Below are positions 38,625 through 47,214 of a stretch of 64,000 nucleotides of DNA, one piece after another. A program made the translations under genes and the position numbers. Origin of the DNA: Mycobacterium simiae. Its GTDB lineage: Bacteria; Actinomycetota; Actinomycetes; Mycobacteriales; Mycobacteriaceae. The notes under the pieces were generated by a model, which worked only from the letters and a program-made list of their open reading frames with translations, ran no database searches and was not told the origin of the DNA. How positions within the stretch are numbered: position 1 is the stretch's first letter; each line of letters opens with the position of its first letter. Location of the stretch: assembly GCF_010727605.1 (NCBI RefSeq), contig NZ_AP022568.1, positions 434,001-498,000 of the forward strand, in the 5' to 3' direction.

Positions 38625-38656
38625 GGATTGATCCTGGATTAATCCTGGATTAATCA
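38625..38656. promoter_or_regulatory. Three palindromic 10-mers with 11-base period upstream of thrS
   Basis: GGATTGATCC, GGATTAATCC and GGATTAATCA start at 38625, 38636 and 38647. The middle unit is a perfect palindrome. They lie in the 152-base gap between thrS and the upstream thioesterase gene, 72-103 bases before the thrS start, in AT-richer DNA. The arrangement puts all units on one face of the helix, as for cooperative repressor or activator sites. No T-box motif is evident. Confidence 0.65.
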
Positions 38657-38705
38657 AGGCCATGCTATCGGGGCCCGCCCCCACCGGACCAAGCCGTCAG
38701 GGCCA

Positions 38706-39332
38706 TCAGGGTTGGCCGGGTTTGAGCTTCACGAACAGGGCGTCGGCCTCGGTCAGCAACGTGTCCCCGTCGGTCAACCTGCCGGACACGAAGATCTTGC
38801 GGCCGTCGACCCGATCGACGCCGGCGTCGAACTGCAGCTCTTTTTCGATCGGCACGATGTTGCGGTAGTTGATCTTCAGGTATGCGGTGCGCTGACGGGG
38901 GCTGCCGGTGAGCACCGAGGCGGTGAGGCCGAGGACGGTGTCGAACAACATTCCCAGCGAACCACCATGCACCGCGCCGTTGCGGCCCAGGTGGAAGCGG
39001 GCGAACCGGGCACTGCCCTCGATGCGCCCGGCCTCGGTCTTGCGGGACTCGATCGGGACGGTGAGGATGTTGCCCCGCACCGGCAGGTCCATCCGGCGAC
39101 CCGACGGCGAGGTCCACTCGTCGGCGTCATACGGACTCAACAGCGCCGAGAGCTTTTCCAGCGTGTCGGCCGCCTCGGTGATGACGTCGTCGGGCGCGTC
39201 GACGGCCCGCGCGTGATCTTGCAACCTGCGTACCGCGTCGATGAACCGGCCGTAGTCCGGGCCGCCCTTGGTCGTCGGTTCGGGCGGGTTGAATCCCCCG
39301 CCGGGGTGCTGCTGCTGGTCGCCGGCCACCAC
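38706..39332 (-). CDS. PaaI-type hotdog thioesterase
   Basis: 208 residues. A helical N-terminal extension is followed by a hotdog domain with the motif FHLGRNGAVHGGSLGMLFDTVLG, which has the HGG plus downstream acidic residue typical of the PaaI/THEM4-like acyl-CoA thioesterases, and ends VKLKPGQP. The acyl-CoA substrate cannot be deduced. GTG start at 39332, 21 bases after the aldo-keto reductase stop, so the two probably share a transcript. Confidence 0.88.
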   Translation of the reverse strand: MVAGDQQQHPGGGFNPPEPTTKGGPDYGRFIDAVRRLQDHARAVDAPDDVITEAADTLEKLSALLSPYDADEWTSPSGRRMDLPVRGNILTVPIESRKTEAGRIEGSARFARFHLGRNGAVHGGSLGMLFDTVLGLTASVLTGSPRQRTAYLKINYRNIVPIEKELQFDAGVDRVDGRKIFVSGRLTDGDTLLTEADALFVKLKPGQP

Positions 39333-39353
39333 AACACCGTATTGGGTGCCCGG

Positions 39354-40229
39354 TTACTGCGCTCCGGCAGCCGCCAGGGTCTCGAACTCGTCGTCGCTGA
39401 GCGTGATCTCGGCGGCGGCCACGTTCTCCTCCAGGTGCTTGACCTTCGACGTGCCGGGAATCGGCAGCATCACCGGCGAGCGCTTGAGCAACCAGGCCAA
39501 CGCGAGCTGCGACGGCGACGCGTGGTGCTCGTCGGCGATGCGCTGCAGCGGACCGTCGGGCGCGGCCAGCGGGCCGGCCGCCAGCGGGAACCACGGGATG
39601 AAGCCGACCCCCTGCTCGGTCGCGAAGTCGACCAGCGGCTCTGCCTTGCGGACCGACAGGTTGTACATGTTCTGCACCGACACAATCTCGGTGATCTGCA
39701 GCGCCTGCTTGAGTTCGTCGACGTTGATCTCCGACAGCCCGATGTGGCGGATCTTGCCTTCTTGCTTCAGCTTGACGAGTTCGCCCAGCTGCTCGGACAG
39801 TGGCCACTTGGGGTCGATGCGATGCAGCTGGAACAGGTCGATGGTGTCGACGCCGAGGCGGCGCAGGCTCATCTCGCATTCCTGCCGCAGGTAGGCCGGG
39901 TAGCCCATTTCGACCCAGACATCCGGACCGGTCCGCAAGAAGCCGGCCTTGGTCGCGATCACCAGCCCGTCGTAGGGGTACAGCGCTTCGCGGATGATCT
40001 CCTCGGAGATATAGGGGCCGTAGGAATCTGCGGTGTCGATAAAGTTGACTCCGAGTTCGACGGCGCGCCGCAACACTCGGACGCATTCGTCGCGATCGGC
40101 GGGCGGGCCCCAGACACCCTGACCCACGATGCGCATCGCCCCGAAGCCGAGACGGTTGACGGTCAGGTCGCCGCCGAAGGTGAACGTTCCGGACGCTTCG
40201 GCGGCAGTTTTCGAGTTTTGTGCAGTCAC
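39354..40229 (-). CDS. Aldo-keto reductase
   Basis: 291-residue NADPH-dependent oxidoreductase with the AKR TIM barrel. The catalytic tetrad is visible: Asp and Tyr in FIDTADSYG, Lys in VIATKAGF and His in DLFQLHRID; the cofactor-binding C-terminus has [18 protein letters not shown] 40229 is chosen to give a normal N-terminus ([13 protein letters not shown]); the longer frame starts inside the divergent promoter region. Substrate unknown; an aldehyde is likely from the family. Head-to-head with the DUF1990 gene across 57 bases. Confidence 0.9.
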   Translation of the reverse strand: MTAQNSKTAAEASGTFTFGGDLTVNRLGFGAMRIVGQGVWGPPADRDECVRVLRRAVELGVNFIDTADSYGPYISEEIIREALYPYDGLVIATKAGFLRTGPDVWVEMGYPAYLRQECEMSLRRLGVDTIDLFQLHRIDPKWPLSEQLGELVKLKQEGKIRHIGLSEINVDELKQALQITEIVSVQNMYNLSVRKAEPLVDFATEQGVGFIPWFPLAAGPLAAPDGPLQRIADEHHASPSQLALAWLLKRSPVMLPIPGTSKVKHLEENVAAAEITLSDDEFETLAAAGAQ

Positions 40230-40286
40230 GCCTATGACCGTACGCCGCTGGCCCGGTTGTGCATCTCGGCGTGGCAAGCTGGGCGA

Positions 40287-40787
40287 GTGGACCTAGCAAC
40301 GCTCGAGGAACTGCCGCTGAGTTACTCCGAGGTGGGCGCCACCGCCTCCGGCGAACTGCCGGCCGGGTACGGCCATCTGCGCGTGGAAAAGCAGATCGGA
40401 ACGGGCCGGGAGCGTTTCGAGCGGGCCGCGTGGGCCGTCATGCGCTGGGGCATGCAACGCGGCGCCGGGCTGCGGGTGCAGGCCAGCTCCGACGTGGCGG
40501 CGGTCGACACGGTGGTGTTGGTCCACATGGGTTTTCTGCCGGCGCCGTGTCGGGTCGTCTACGTCATCGATGAACCCGACATTCGCGGATTCGGCTACGG
40601 CACGCTGCCGGGCCATCCGGAATCCGGCGAGGAGCGCTTCGCCGTGCGCATCGACGCGCACACCTCCGCGGTGTTCGCGGAGGTGTCGGCATTCTCCCGG
40701 CCTGCGACGTGGTGGAGCAAGGCCGGTCACCCGGTGGTGTCGGTGGCGCAGCGCGTGATCGCCAAGCGCTACCTGCGCGGAGTCTGA
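40287..40787 (+). CDS. DUF1990 (UPF0548) family protein
   Basis: 166 residues with the family features [68 protein letters not shown] and [15 protein letters not shown]. Function is unknown; there is no signal peptide. The very long open frame that contains it is a composition shadow; GTG 40287 (gggcgagtgg) gives the complete conserved domain. Its 3' end overlaps the convergent nitronate monooxygenase by 19 bases. Confidence 0.85.
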   Translation: MDLATLEELPLSYSEVGATASGELPAGYGHLRVEKQIGTGRERFERAAWAVMRWGMQRGAGLRVQASSDVAAVDTVVLVHMGFLPAPCRVVYVIDEPDIRGFGYGTLPGHPESGEERFAVRIDAHTSAVFAEVSAFSRPATWWSKAGHPVVSVAQRVIAKRYLRGV

Positions 40788-41755
40788 CCGATTGAGCCGG
40801 GCTGCGATGCGCCCCAACCGGTGAGTAGACGTGCTGCGCCCGAACACATTCCGTCGATGACCTCGGCCACGGAGGCGTCGTCGCGGATCATGCCGACCCC
40901 CTGCCCGGCGTCGACCGGCGCGACGGTGCGATCGTCGGCGGCGATCGCGGCGGCCAGCTCGTCGCAGGCCGGGGCGTCGAGCGCCGCCTCGTTGCCCGTC
41001 CAGCGCGCGACGAAGTCGTTGGCCAGCACCCGGGACGGGAATCGCGCCGGCCACGGCAGCCCGCTGGCGACGTCGAAGGCCCGGGTGACTGCCGTGTCGG
41101 TGGACCGGGCGGCGATCAGCGCCCGGCGGCTCGCGTCGCCGGTCAGCGCCTCGGGGCAGGCCGAAAGCCGGGTGCCCACCCAGGCGCCGCTGGCACCGGC
41201 GGCCAACACCGCGGCCAGGCTGCGCGCCGAGGCAATGCCGCCGCCCGCGAGGACCGGCACCGACACCGCGTCCAAGACCGCGTCGAGCAGCGGCAGGGTC
41301 CCGAGCCGGGTTTCGCCGTGCCCGCCACCCTCGGCGCCGCGGGCGACCACGATGTCGATCCCCGCGTCGACCGCCTGGCGTGCCCCTTGGGCATCGTAAA
41401 CCTGTGTGGCAGTAGGTATTCCGGCATCATGCGCCTGGCTGACCCAGGACCAGTCGGTGCCGAAACTGACCGACAGCAGCGCCGGGCGTGCCGCCAGCGC
41501 GTCCTGGAGCAACCCCTTCTCGTTGCGCATCACCCAGTCCACCAGCCCGATGCCGAATCTGCCCTCGACGTCGCGCAGCTGGGCGGCCAGCAGTCCCCTG
41601 TTCGCGACGCTGCCCATGCCGACCATGCCCAGGCCCCCGGCCGCGCTGACCGCCGTGGCCAGCCGGCCACCCGCGACGCCCCCCATCGGGGCGTTGACGA
41701 TTGGCACCCGCAGACCGAATTGCCGCGACCAGGGCGTTGCTAGCACGGCGCTCAA
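40769..41755 (-). CDS. Nitronate monooxygenase-type FMN oxidoreductase
   Basis: 328 residues, TIM barrel of the 2-nitropropane dioxygenase family: PIVNAPMGGVAGGRLATAVSAAGGLGMVG at the N-terminus, GAEGGGHGE, VPVLAGGGIASAR and GASGAWVGTRL for FMN binding. Family enzymes oxidise alkyl nitronates or propionate 3-nitronate. The start is taken as TTG 41755, which overlaps the cupin stop (TTGA); GTG 41746 is a plausible alternative. Confidence 0.88.
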   Translation of the reverse strand: MSAVLATPWSRQFGLRVPIVNAPMGGVAGGRLATAVSAAGGLGMVGMGSVANRGLLAAQLRDVEGRFGIGLVDWVMRNEKGLLQDALAARPALLSVSFGTDWSWVSQAHDAGIPTATQVYDAQGARQAVDAGIDIVVARGAEGGGHGETRLGTLPLLDAVLDAVSVPVLAGGGIASARSLAAVLAAGASGAWVGTRLSACPEALTGDASRRALIAARSTDTAVTRAFDVASGLPWPARFPSRVLANDFVARWTGNEAALDAPACDELAAAIAADDRTVAPVDAGQGVGMIRDDASVAEVIDGMCSGAARLLTGWGASQPGSIGQTPRR

Positions 41756-42099
41756 TGCGATTGCGAGGGAATGCTTTTCAGCACGGTCAGGATCACCACC
41801 GAGTCCTCCACCGCGTGCAGCGCGTGCCGTTGCGGCGGGATCGCCAGGTAATCACCGCTATTGCCGTCCCAGGAGTCGTCGCCGGTCGTCAGGCGAACGT
41901 GCCCCTGTAACACCTGCAACGTGGCCTCACCCGGACTGTCGTGCTCGGACAGGTCGTGGTCGGCCAGCAGGGCCAGCACGGTTTGCCGGAGTTCATGGCT
42001 GTGGCCGCCATGGATGGTGTGCGCGGCACGTCCGCTGTGTGACTGTCGGGCTTCGGCGAGTTTCTCCGCGGCCAGGCTGGTCAGCGAGATCGATTCCAT
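41752..42099 (-). CDS. Cupin-fold protein (Rv2619c-like)
   Basis: 115 residues with a single cupin barrel: HSHELRQTVLALLADHDLSEHDSPGEATLQVLQGHVRL and a C-terminal PPQRHALHAVEDS segment whose histidines could bind a metal. Enzyme activity is unknown. ATG has GGAGAGGAC upstream. Together with the following two genes it forms the Rv2619c-Rv2620c-Rv2621c order of M. tuberculosis, transcribed from the regulator. Confidence 0.88.
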   Translation of the reverse strand: MESISLTSLAAEKLAEARQSHSGRAAHTIHGGHSHELRQTVLALLADHDLSEHDSPGEATLQVLQGHVRLTTGDDSWDGNSGDYLAIPPQRHALHAVEDSVVILTVLKSIPSQSH

Positions 42100-42117
42100 C
42101 GGTACGTCCTCTCCGGC

Positions 42118-42543
42118 TCAAGCGGTCAATAGCAGTATCCCCGCCACGATCAGGGCCGCCGTCTTGACCACCTCCAAACCGACGTAGGCGTAGTGAGCCC
42201 GGGACCGCGGCGCGTCGGATCCGGCCAGCACAGCGTCCGAACGGCGGGTCAGTCGCGGGCGCACCGCGATCAGCTGGATGGCCAGCGTGACGAACACGAC
42301 GCCCAACGCCATGAGGACGCGACTGGGCATCGGGCCGTCCAGCGCGAGTGCCAGCAGGAGAATGGCGAAGGCGACCTCGATGGTGTTGAGCGCCCGGAAC
42401 ACCAGTCGGCCGATGCCGAGCCCGACCTGCAGCGTGACGTTGGGCGCGCGGAATTTCAGCGGCGCTTCCACAAACGAGATCGCCAGTACCATGCCCAGCC
42501 AGACGAACGTGATCGCGACCGCGGCCGCGGTTTCGGTGCTCAT
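42118..42543 (-). CDS. Four-helix membrane protein (Rv2620c-like)
   Basis: 141 residues, four hydrophobic segments: AAAVAITFVWLGMVLAISF, an IGRLVFRALNTIEVAFAILLLALAL pair, VLMALGVVFVTLAIQLIAV and the final VVKTAALIVAGILLL, joined by short loops with FVEAPLKFRAP. The length equals Rv2620c. Function unknown. ATG 42543 overlaps the regulator stop (ATGA), so expression depends on the same promoter; the longer frame is a shadow. Confidence 0.88.
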   Translation of the reverse strand: MSTETAAAVAITFVWLGMVLAISFVEAPLKFRAPNVTLQVGLGIGRLVFRALNTIEVAFAILLLALALDGPMPSRVLMALGVVFVTLAIQLIAVRPRLTRRSDAVLAGSDAPRSRAHYAYVGLEVVKTAALIVAGILLLTA

Positions 42544-43244
42544 CGTCGGGCCTGTCCTAAGTGCGCCAGGCACAGGTCCGGTTCCACGAAGGCGTCCAGG
42601 CGCTCGACGGTGACCGGGGCCGCCCAGCTCTGCAGAACTCCTTGCATCAGGCCGAGGTGCACGGAACACACGACCCCGCTTCGGTTTTCGGCGATCTCCA
42701 AGAACGGGCAGTGCCGCAAGCCGACCTGCTGCTCACCGGTCTCGTGACGACGCTCCGGCGCAAAGCCGAGCCGCTCGAGCAGCGCCATCAGCCGGCCGAT
42801 GGCCCGCTCCGAGCTGTCGGGCGCCTCCGATGCGGCGGCCGGGTCGAGTTGTAACCCCCACGCCCGGCCGGCGGCCATCGCCTTGGCACCGGGGTCTTTC
42901 TCACCGGCCAGCGCGGCGGTCAGGATCTCGGCGAGCACCTGGTAGTGCCGTGTCCCGCCCCGGTCCATCTGCCGAACCGCCCGGAACATCAGCGGCGGCC
43001 GGCCCGGCCCCTTGCGGCCCGGCCCAACCTGTTCCACCTGGCCGGCACCGACCAGGCTGTCGAGATGGAAACGGACGGTGTTGGGGTGTACCCCGAGCGC
43101 GTCCGCGATCGCGAGAATGGTCAACGGCTCCGCAGAGACACGCAGCGTCCGCAGCACCTCGCGACGCCGGTTCGCGGCCTCCCCCGGCTCGGAAGCGGCC
43201 CCGTCCGGCCCCGCCCGGCGGGACCGTCCGCTAACGTTCGACAT
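42540..43244 (-). CDS. ArsR/SufR-like transcriptional regulator with conserved cysteines (Rv2621c-like)
   Basis: 234 residues. N-terminal winged HTH: VLRTLRVSAEPLTILAIADALGVHPNTVRFHLDSLVGAGQVEQVG. The C-terminal half has Cys in LRHCPFLEIAENRSGVVCSVH (13 residues between) and in VEPDLCLAHL, like the iron-sulfur ligands of SufR-type regulators, so redox or iron sensing is inferred. ATG 43244 is used; TTG 43262 is an alternative. An inverted repeat at 43254-43277 in the divergent promoter is probably its own operator. Confidence 0.85.
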   Translation of the reverse strand: MSNVSGRSRRAGPDGAASEPGEAANRRREVLRTLRVSAEPLTILAIADALGVHPNTVRFHLDSLVGAGQVEQVGPGRKGPGRPPLMFRAVRQMDRGGTRHYQVLAEILTAALAGEKDPGAKAMAAGRAWGLQLDPAAASEAPDSSERAIGRLMALLERLGFAPERRHETGEQQVGLRHCPFLEIAENRSGVVCSVHLGLMQGVLQSWAAPVTVERLDAFVEPDLCLAHLGQARR

Positions 43245-43253
43245 GCGCGGAAG

Positions 43254-43277
43254 TTTACACAATCACGGTTGTGAAAA
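43254..43277. promoter_or_regulatory. Probable operator between the regulator and the methyltransferase remnant
   Basis: TTTACACAA, 6 bases, TTGTGAAAA: 8 of 9 paired positions match as an inverted repeat. It lies 10 bases upstream of the regulator ATG and 23 bases upstream of the divergent remnant, an ideal place for autoregulation by the HTH protein encoded there. Confidence 0.7.
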
Positions 43278-43299
43278 ATAGGAAGGGACGGGTATTCCC

Positions 43300-43518
43300 A
43301 TGGCTGCCATGCCCGGTCGCGCCGACGACAGCGTCCAAGGACACTGGCCGGTAGCGCGGCTCGGCAAACGCGTCCTGCGTCTCGGCGGCGCCGATCTCCC
43401 CCACACCCTGCTGGCCGGCGCCGATGTCACCGACGCCGAGGTGTTCGGGCTGGCACCGAGACTCGGCCGGACCGCCGCCGCGACGCTCACCCGGAAACCG
43501 CCGGGCGCGGCGACTTAA
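43300..43518 (+). pseudogene. N-terminal remnant of a class I SAM-dependent methyltransferase
   Basis: 72 residues: start with GHWPVARLGKRVLRLGGADL and VFGLAPRLGRTAAATLTRKPP, where the second segment resembles the SAM-binding motif I start (ELAPGLGRTA) of the methyltransferase that lies next to the Rv2621c-type regulator in M. tuberculosis (Rv2622). The frame stops after motif I, well short of the usual 250-plus residues, and no continuation follows in another frame before the next gene. A GGAAGGG site precedes the ATG. A short functional protein is possible but less likely. Confidence 0.55.
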
Positions 43519-43586
43519 TCGACATTATTGCTGCTTTTCATCGCCCATTTCCCTGGCATCTATCGGTGTGCTCAAGGGTATGTGCC

Positions 43587-44297
43587 GTGTCCGACCCCTC
43601 GACGAACACCGGGTACGCGCATGCCTCCCGCCGCCGCCGCCGCTCGTCGCAGCACGCGGGCGACGACCGCAAACAGGCCATCCTGTCCGCCGCCGAACGA
43701 CTGCTGGCGCAGCGCCCGCTGGCCGACTTCTCCGTCGACGATCTGGCCCGGGGCGCCGGGATCTCCCGGCCAACCTTCTACTTCTACTTCCCGTCCAAGA
43801 ACGCCGTTGTGCTGTCCCTGCTGGACCAGCTGAGCAACACGGCGTACGCGGCGATGAACGCGTTGCGCGCCAACCTTTCCGTCGACCCGGAGACGCAGTG
43901 GCGCGACCGCATCGAGGCGTTCTTCGAGGTGTCCGGATCCCACCGCGCCGTGGCCGTGGCCGGTGCGGCGGCCAAGGCCACCAACCCCGAAGTACGGCAG
44001 GCTTGGGCGACGCTGATGCAGCAGTGGATTTCGTTCACCTCCGTCGCCATCAGCGCCGAGCGCGCGCGGGGTGCCGCCCCGCACACGGTCCCGGCCGCGG
44101 ACCTGTCCGTCGCCCTGAACATGTTGAGCGAGCGGGTGATGGCCGCGACGTTCACCGCCGAGGAGCCGGCGATCCGCGAGGACCGCGTCATCGACATGCT
44201 GGTGCACATCTGGCTGGCCAGCATTTACCACTCGTCGAGCGTCCGCCCGGCGCGGGCCAGTCTCTCCGCGATCACCCGATCGGACGCGCCGAGGTAG
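43587..44297 (+). CDS. TetR/EthR-like transcriptional regulator
   Basis: 236 residues. The DNA-binding domain has SVDDLARGAGISRPTFYFYFPSKNAVVLSLLD, almost the same as EthR of M. tuberculosis, and the ligand domain keeps the FFEVSGSHRAVAVAGAAAKATNPEV and LNMLSERVMAATF segments and LVHIWLASIYH end. EthR represses ethA, a Baeyer-Villiger monooxygenase; no ethA-like gene is adjacent, so this is probably a paralogue with another target. GTG 43587 follows AAGGGT by 8 bases; a GTG at 43566 is an alternative. The C-terminal tail is longer than in EthR. Confidence 0.88.
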   Translation: MSDPSTNTGYAHASRRRRRSSQHAGDDRKQAILSAAERLLAQRPLADFSVDDLARGAGISRPTFYFYFPSKNAVVLSLLDQLSNTAYAAMNALRANLSVDPETQWRDRIEAFFEVSGSHRAVAVAGAAAKATNPEVRQAWATLMQQWISFTSVAISAERARGAAPHTVPAADLSVALNMLSERVMAATFTAEEPAIREDRVIDMLVHIWLASIYHSSSVRPARASLSAITRSDAPR

Positions 44298-44423
44298 CCG
44301 AGGTAGTTGGCGACGGCGGCTTGCCCCGCAGCCCGGCGATGGCGCGTCGTTCGCCGAAAACTGGTGCTATAGCGAGATTTCGGCCACTCACTGCACATGC
44401 AGCGTCAGCCCGGCCAGCAGGAT

Positions 44424-45487
44424 TCACGGTAGTGCGCTCAGCAGCGCAGCGCCCAATACTCCGGCCGCGATCACCGCGACGGTCGCGGTCGCGATGGCTT
44501 TCCAGCCGAAGCTGCGGACGACCATCGCGGCACCGGGCACGCTGATGGCCGGAAGGGTGATCAGCAGCGCGCCGAGCGTGCCCGACGAAACGCCCAGCAG
44601 CGCCAGGCTTTGCAGGATCGGGATCTCCGCCGCGGTGGGAATGACGATCAGCGTGCCGACGATCGCGACGAGCAGGACGATCAGCAGGCTCTGGTGCGAC
44701 GGTGCGGTCAGGGTGAGCAGCCAGCCGCGAAACGCGCCGACCGCGAGCACCAGGATTGCATACTCGGGCAACAGGATCAGGCACAAACACGTCAGTGCAC
44801 GTACGAATCTTTTTGCGGCACCCCGAGATTCGTCGTCGGGTGGCCCCATCGCGTCGGGCTGCGGTGGCGCGGCCGCGCGTCCGTCGGTGACCAGTCCGAC
44901 CCCCACCGCGACACCGATCACCGTGACGACGCCGATGGCCGCCCGGGTCAGCGTCCACTGCCAGGGCGCGACGAAGAAGAGGAAAACCAGCACCGCGGGA
45001 TTCAGTAACGGATTCCCGAGCCAGTACGCCATGGCGGCGGCGCGGGTGACGCCGCCCGCCGCAACGTTACGGCGACCGGCGCGGCACAACAGGTGCACAT
45101 CATCGACGGCAGGCTCGCGACTCCAGCCGCCAGTCCGCTGGTGATCAGCCGCCGCCGGTTCAACAGACGCGGCAGCCACGATTGCGGCAGCAGGGCCTGC
45201 ACCGAGGCACTGATCAGCAGGGCCACCACCAGTGCCGGCCAGATCGACACAACGTACGCGTGAAAAAACGTGGTGGCGGCGCGCCAGCTTGGACCGTCGC
45301 CGGCGCGCACGCCGCCGACGGCGAGGATGCTCGACCCCGACCAATGATGTGTCCGTTGGGCGGTGAGCGCCTTGGACAGGTACGGCGTCCATTTCGCCCA
45401 GAGCAGCCCGAGGGCGAACACGCCCAACACGAGCAGCGCCCCCAGCGCGACGTTTGCGCGGTGCGCCCGCGCGGAACTCGATGACAT
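44424..45487 (-). pseudogene. Frameshifted DUF318/YraQ-type permease
   Basis: Two overlapping frames make one permease. The N-terminal part (from ATG 45487, MSSSSARAHRANVALGALL..) runs through SMMCTCCAAPVAVTLRR, where the family continues RGV.. in frame; the continuation, VTRAAAMAYWLGNPLLNPAVLVF, is found in a different frame that goes on to the end at 44424. A loss of one base near 45051-45062 (gacgccgcccgccgc, a GC-rich run) explains the break. Family: 8-10 helix transporters with a CxxC-type motif. It could be a real mutation or a base-calling error. Confidence 0.8.
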
Positions 45488-45491
45488 GGTC

Positions 45492-47144
45492 TCAAACGCC
45501 CTGTGCGGCTTGTTCTTTTGCCCATCGATAATCGGCCTTGCCGGACGGTGAGCGTTGCAGCCGATCGCGGAAGACGATCGCCTTCGGCAGCTTGTAGCGC
45601 GCCAGGTGGCGAGCGGCCTCGGCGATGATGTCCTCGGCCATGTCCTGCTGCGGGACCTCCACACCGTCGGCCAACGCCACGACCGCCACCACCTCGTTGG
45701 TCCACCGCGCACTGGGCCGGCTCGTCACCACCACGTCGTACACCGCGGGGTGCTCGGCGATCGCCGCCTCCACCTCCTCGGCGAAGATTTTCTCGCCGCC
45801 GGAATTGATCGTCACCGCATCCCGGCCCAGCAGCTCGATCTGGCCGTCGGCGTGCCAGCGCGCGCGATCGCCCGGCACCGAATGGCGGATGCCCTCGATC
45901 ACCGGGAAGGTGCGGGCGGTCTTCTCCGGATCGCCGAGGTACCCCAGCGGTATCAGGCCCTGCTGGGCCAGCCACCCGATTTCGTCGTCGCCCGGGGACA
46001 GAATCCGGGTCAGGTCCGCGCTGACCACCACCGCGCCGGGGTTCGGGGCGAACCTGCCGCTAGGGCCCTGCTGCCGGCTGCAGACCTGGCCCATCTGGGC
46101 GCCGGACTCCGACGAGCCACCCGCGTCGAGGATGGTCAGCTGCGGCAGCAGCTCGACGAAGCGCTGCTTGAGCGGTGCGCTCAGCGCGGCTCCCCCGGTG
46201 ACGACCCCCAACAGCCCGGACAGGTCGTAGTCGCCGGCCTCGAGCGCGTCGAGCAGCGGCCGGCCGAAGGCGTCGCCGACGAACGACAGCGACGCCACCC
46301 GCTCCCGGCTGGCCAACGCCCAGGCTTCGGCCGGGTCGAAATGAGTGGTCGTCGGGGCCATCACGAACGGGCGGCCACTACACAGGCTGATGAACGCGGC
46401 CCACTGAGCGGCGCCGTGCATCAGCGGCGCACACGTCATGGCACCCGGCGCGTCGAGGCGCGACCGCTCGACGATCTCCGCCAGGCTGGTGACCGTCTCG
46501 CCACTGCCGAAGGCCCGTCCGCCCATGGCGTTGAGGTAGATGTCGTGCTGGCGCCACAGCACCGCCTTGGGCATCCCGGTGGTGCCGCCGGTGTAGAGCA
46601 CGTAGAGATCGTCGGGTGACGGGGTGAGGCCCAGCGGCTCTTCGGAGCTCGACGCCAACAGTTCCTCGTAGCGCACCGCGCCGGGCACCGGGTCGTTGCC
46701 GGACTCATCGTCGACGTGGATCAGCCGCATCGCCGGCAGCTGCGAGCGCGTCAGCGCCTCGGCCAGGGTCGGGGCGAACCGGGCCTGGTAGATCACCGCC
46801 TCCGCGCCGGCATTGCCGAGCAAATAGACCAATTCGTCCGCGACGTAACGGTAGTTGACGTTGAACGGGGCCACCCGCGCCAGGTATGCACCGAGCATGG
46901 CCTCGAGGAATTCATTGCAGTTAGCCAGGTACACCCCGAGGTGGCTCTGCCCCGACTCGTGTGGCGCGAGCTCGCTGCGTTCCCGACGTGCGCCGAGTCC
47001 CCAGGAGTTCAGCGCCCGGGCGAATCGGCGGGCGCGCCGATCAGTTTGCGAGAAAGTGAATCGTCGGTGTCCGAAGACGATACAGTCGCGGTCGGGGTTG
47101 GCCGCGGCCACCGCCGAAAATACTTGGGCGAGATTGAATTCCAC
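45492..47144 (-). CDS. Acyl-CoA synthetase/AMP-dependent ligase (FadD19-like)
   Basis: 550 residues. AMP-binding motif LYTGGTTGMPKAVLWRQHD, then APLMHGAAQWAAF, DAGGSSESGAQMG, RSVSINSGGEK-type segment DAVTINSGGEKIFAEEVE and the C-terminal lysine region RSPSGKADYRWAKEQ. This pattern is closest to the steroid/side-chain CoA ligases FadD17/19, so a bulky carboxylate is likely. A 12-15-residue insertion (ARRERSELAPHESGQ) lies near residue 55. GTG 47144 after GAGGAGATTCA; the longer frame lacks a site. Ends 4 bases from the permease start. Confidence 0.88.
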   Translation of the reverse strand: MEFNLAQVFSAVAAANPDRDCIVFGHRRFTFSQTDRRARRFARALNSWGLGARRERSELAPHESGQSHLGVYLANCNEFLEAMLGAYLARVAPFNVNYRYVADELVYLLGNAGAEAVIYQARFAPTLAEALTRSQLPAMRLIHVDDESGNDPVPGAVRYEELLASSSEEPLGLTPSPDDLYVLYTGGTTGMPKAVLWRQHDIYLNAMGGRAFGSGETVTSLAEIVERSRLDAPGAMTCAPLMHGAAQWAAFISLCSGRPFVMAPTTTHFDPAEAWALASRERVASLSFVGDAFGRPLLDALEAGDYDLSGLLGVVTGGAALSAPLKQRFVELLPQLTILDAGGSSESGAQMGQVCSRQQGPSGRFAPNPGAVVVSADLTRILSPGDDEIGWLAQQGLIPLGYLGDPEKTARTFPVIEGIRHSVPGDRARWHADGQIELLGRDAVTINSGGEKIFAEEVEAAIAEHPAVYDVVVTSRPSARWTNEVVAVVALADGVEVPQQDMAEDIIAEAARHLARYKLPKAIVFRDRLQRSPSGKADYRWAKEQAAQGV

Positions 47145-47214
47145 TGAATCTCCTCGTGCCGGCCCACCGGAGGGTGCGGCGAAATTCACGCTACAACAGT
47201 TATTTCGGTGGCCG

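Noticed and set aside
38554..38705. T-box leader for thrS
   Set aside because: No T-box sequence, specifier stem or antiterminator seen; palindromic repeats suggest a protein-binding site instead.
38712..40287. Long upstream part of the open frame that ends in DUF1990
   Set aside because: Only the last 166 codons match a known family and have a usable start; the rest is antisense to the thioesterase and reductase genes.
43587..44297. Calling this gene ethR itself
   Set aside because: The domain match is strong, but the ethA partner is absent and the tail is longer, so it may be a paralogue.
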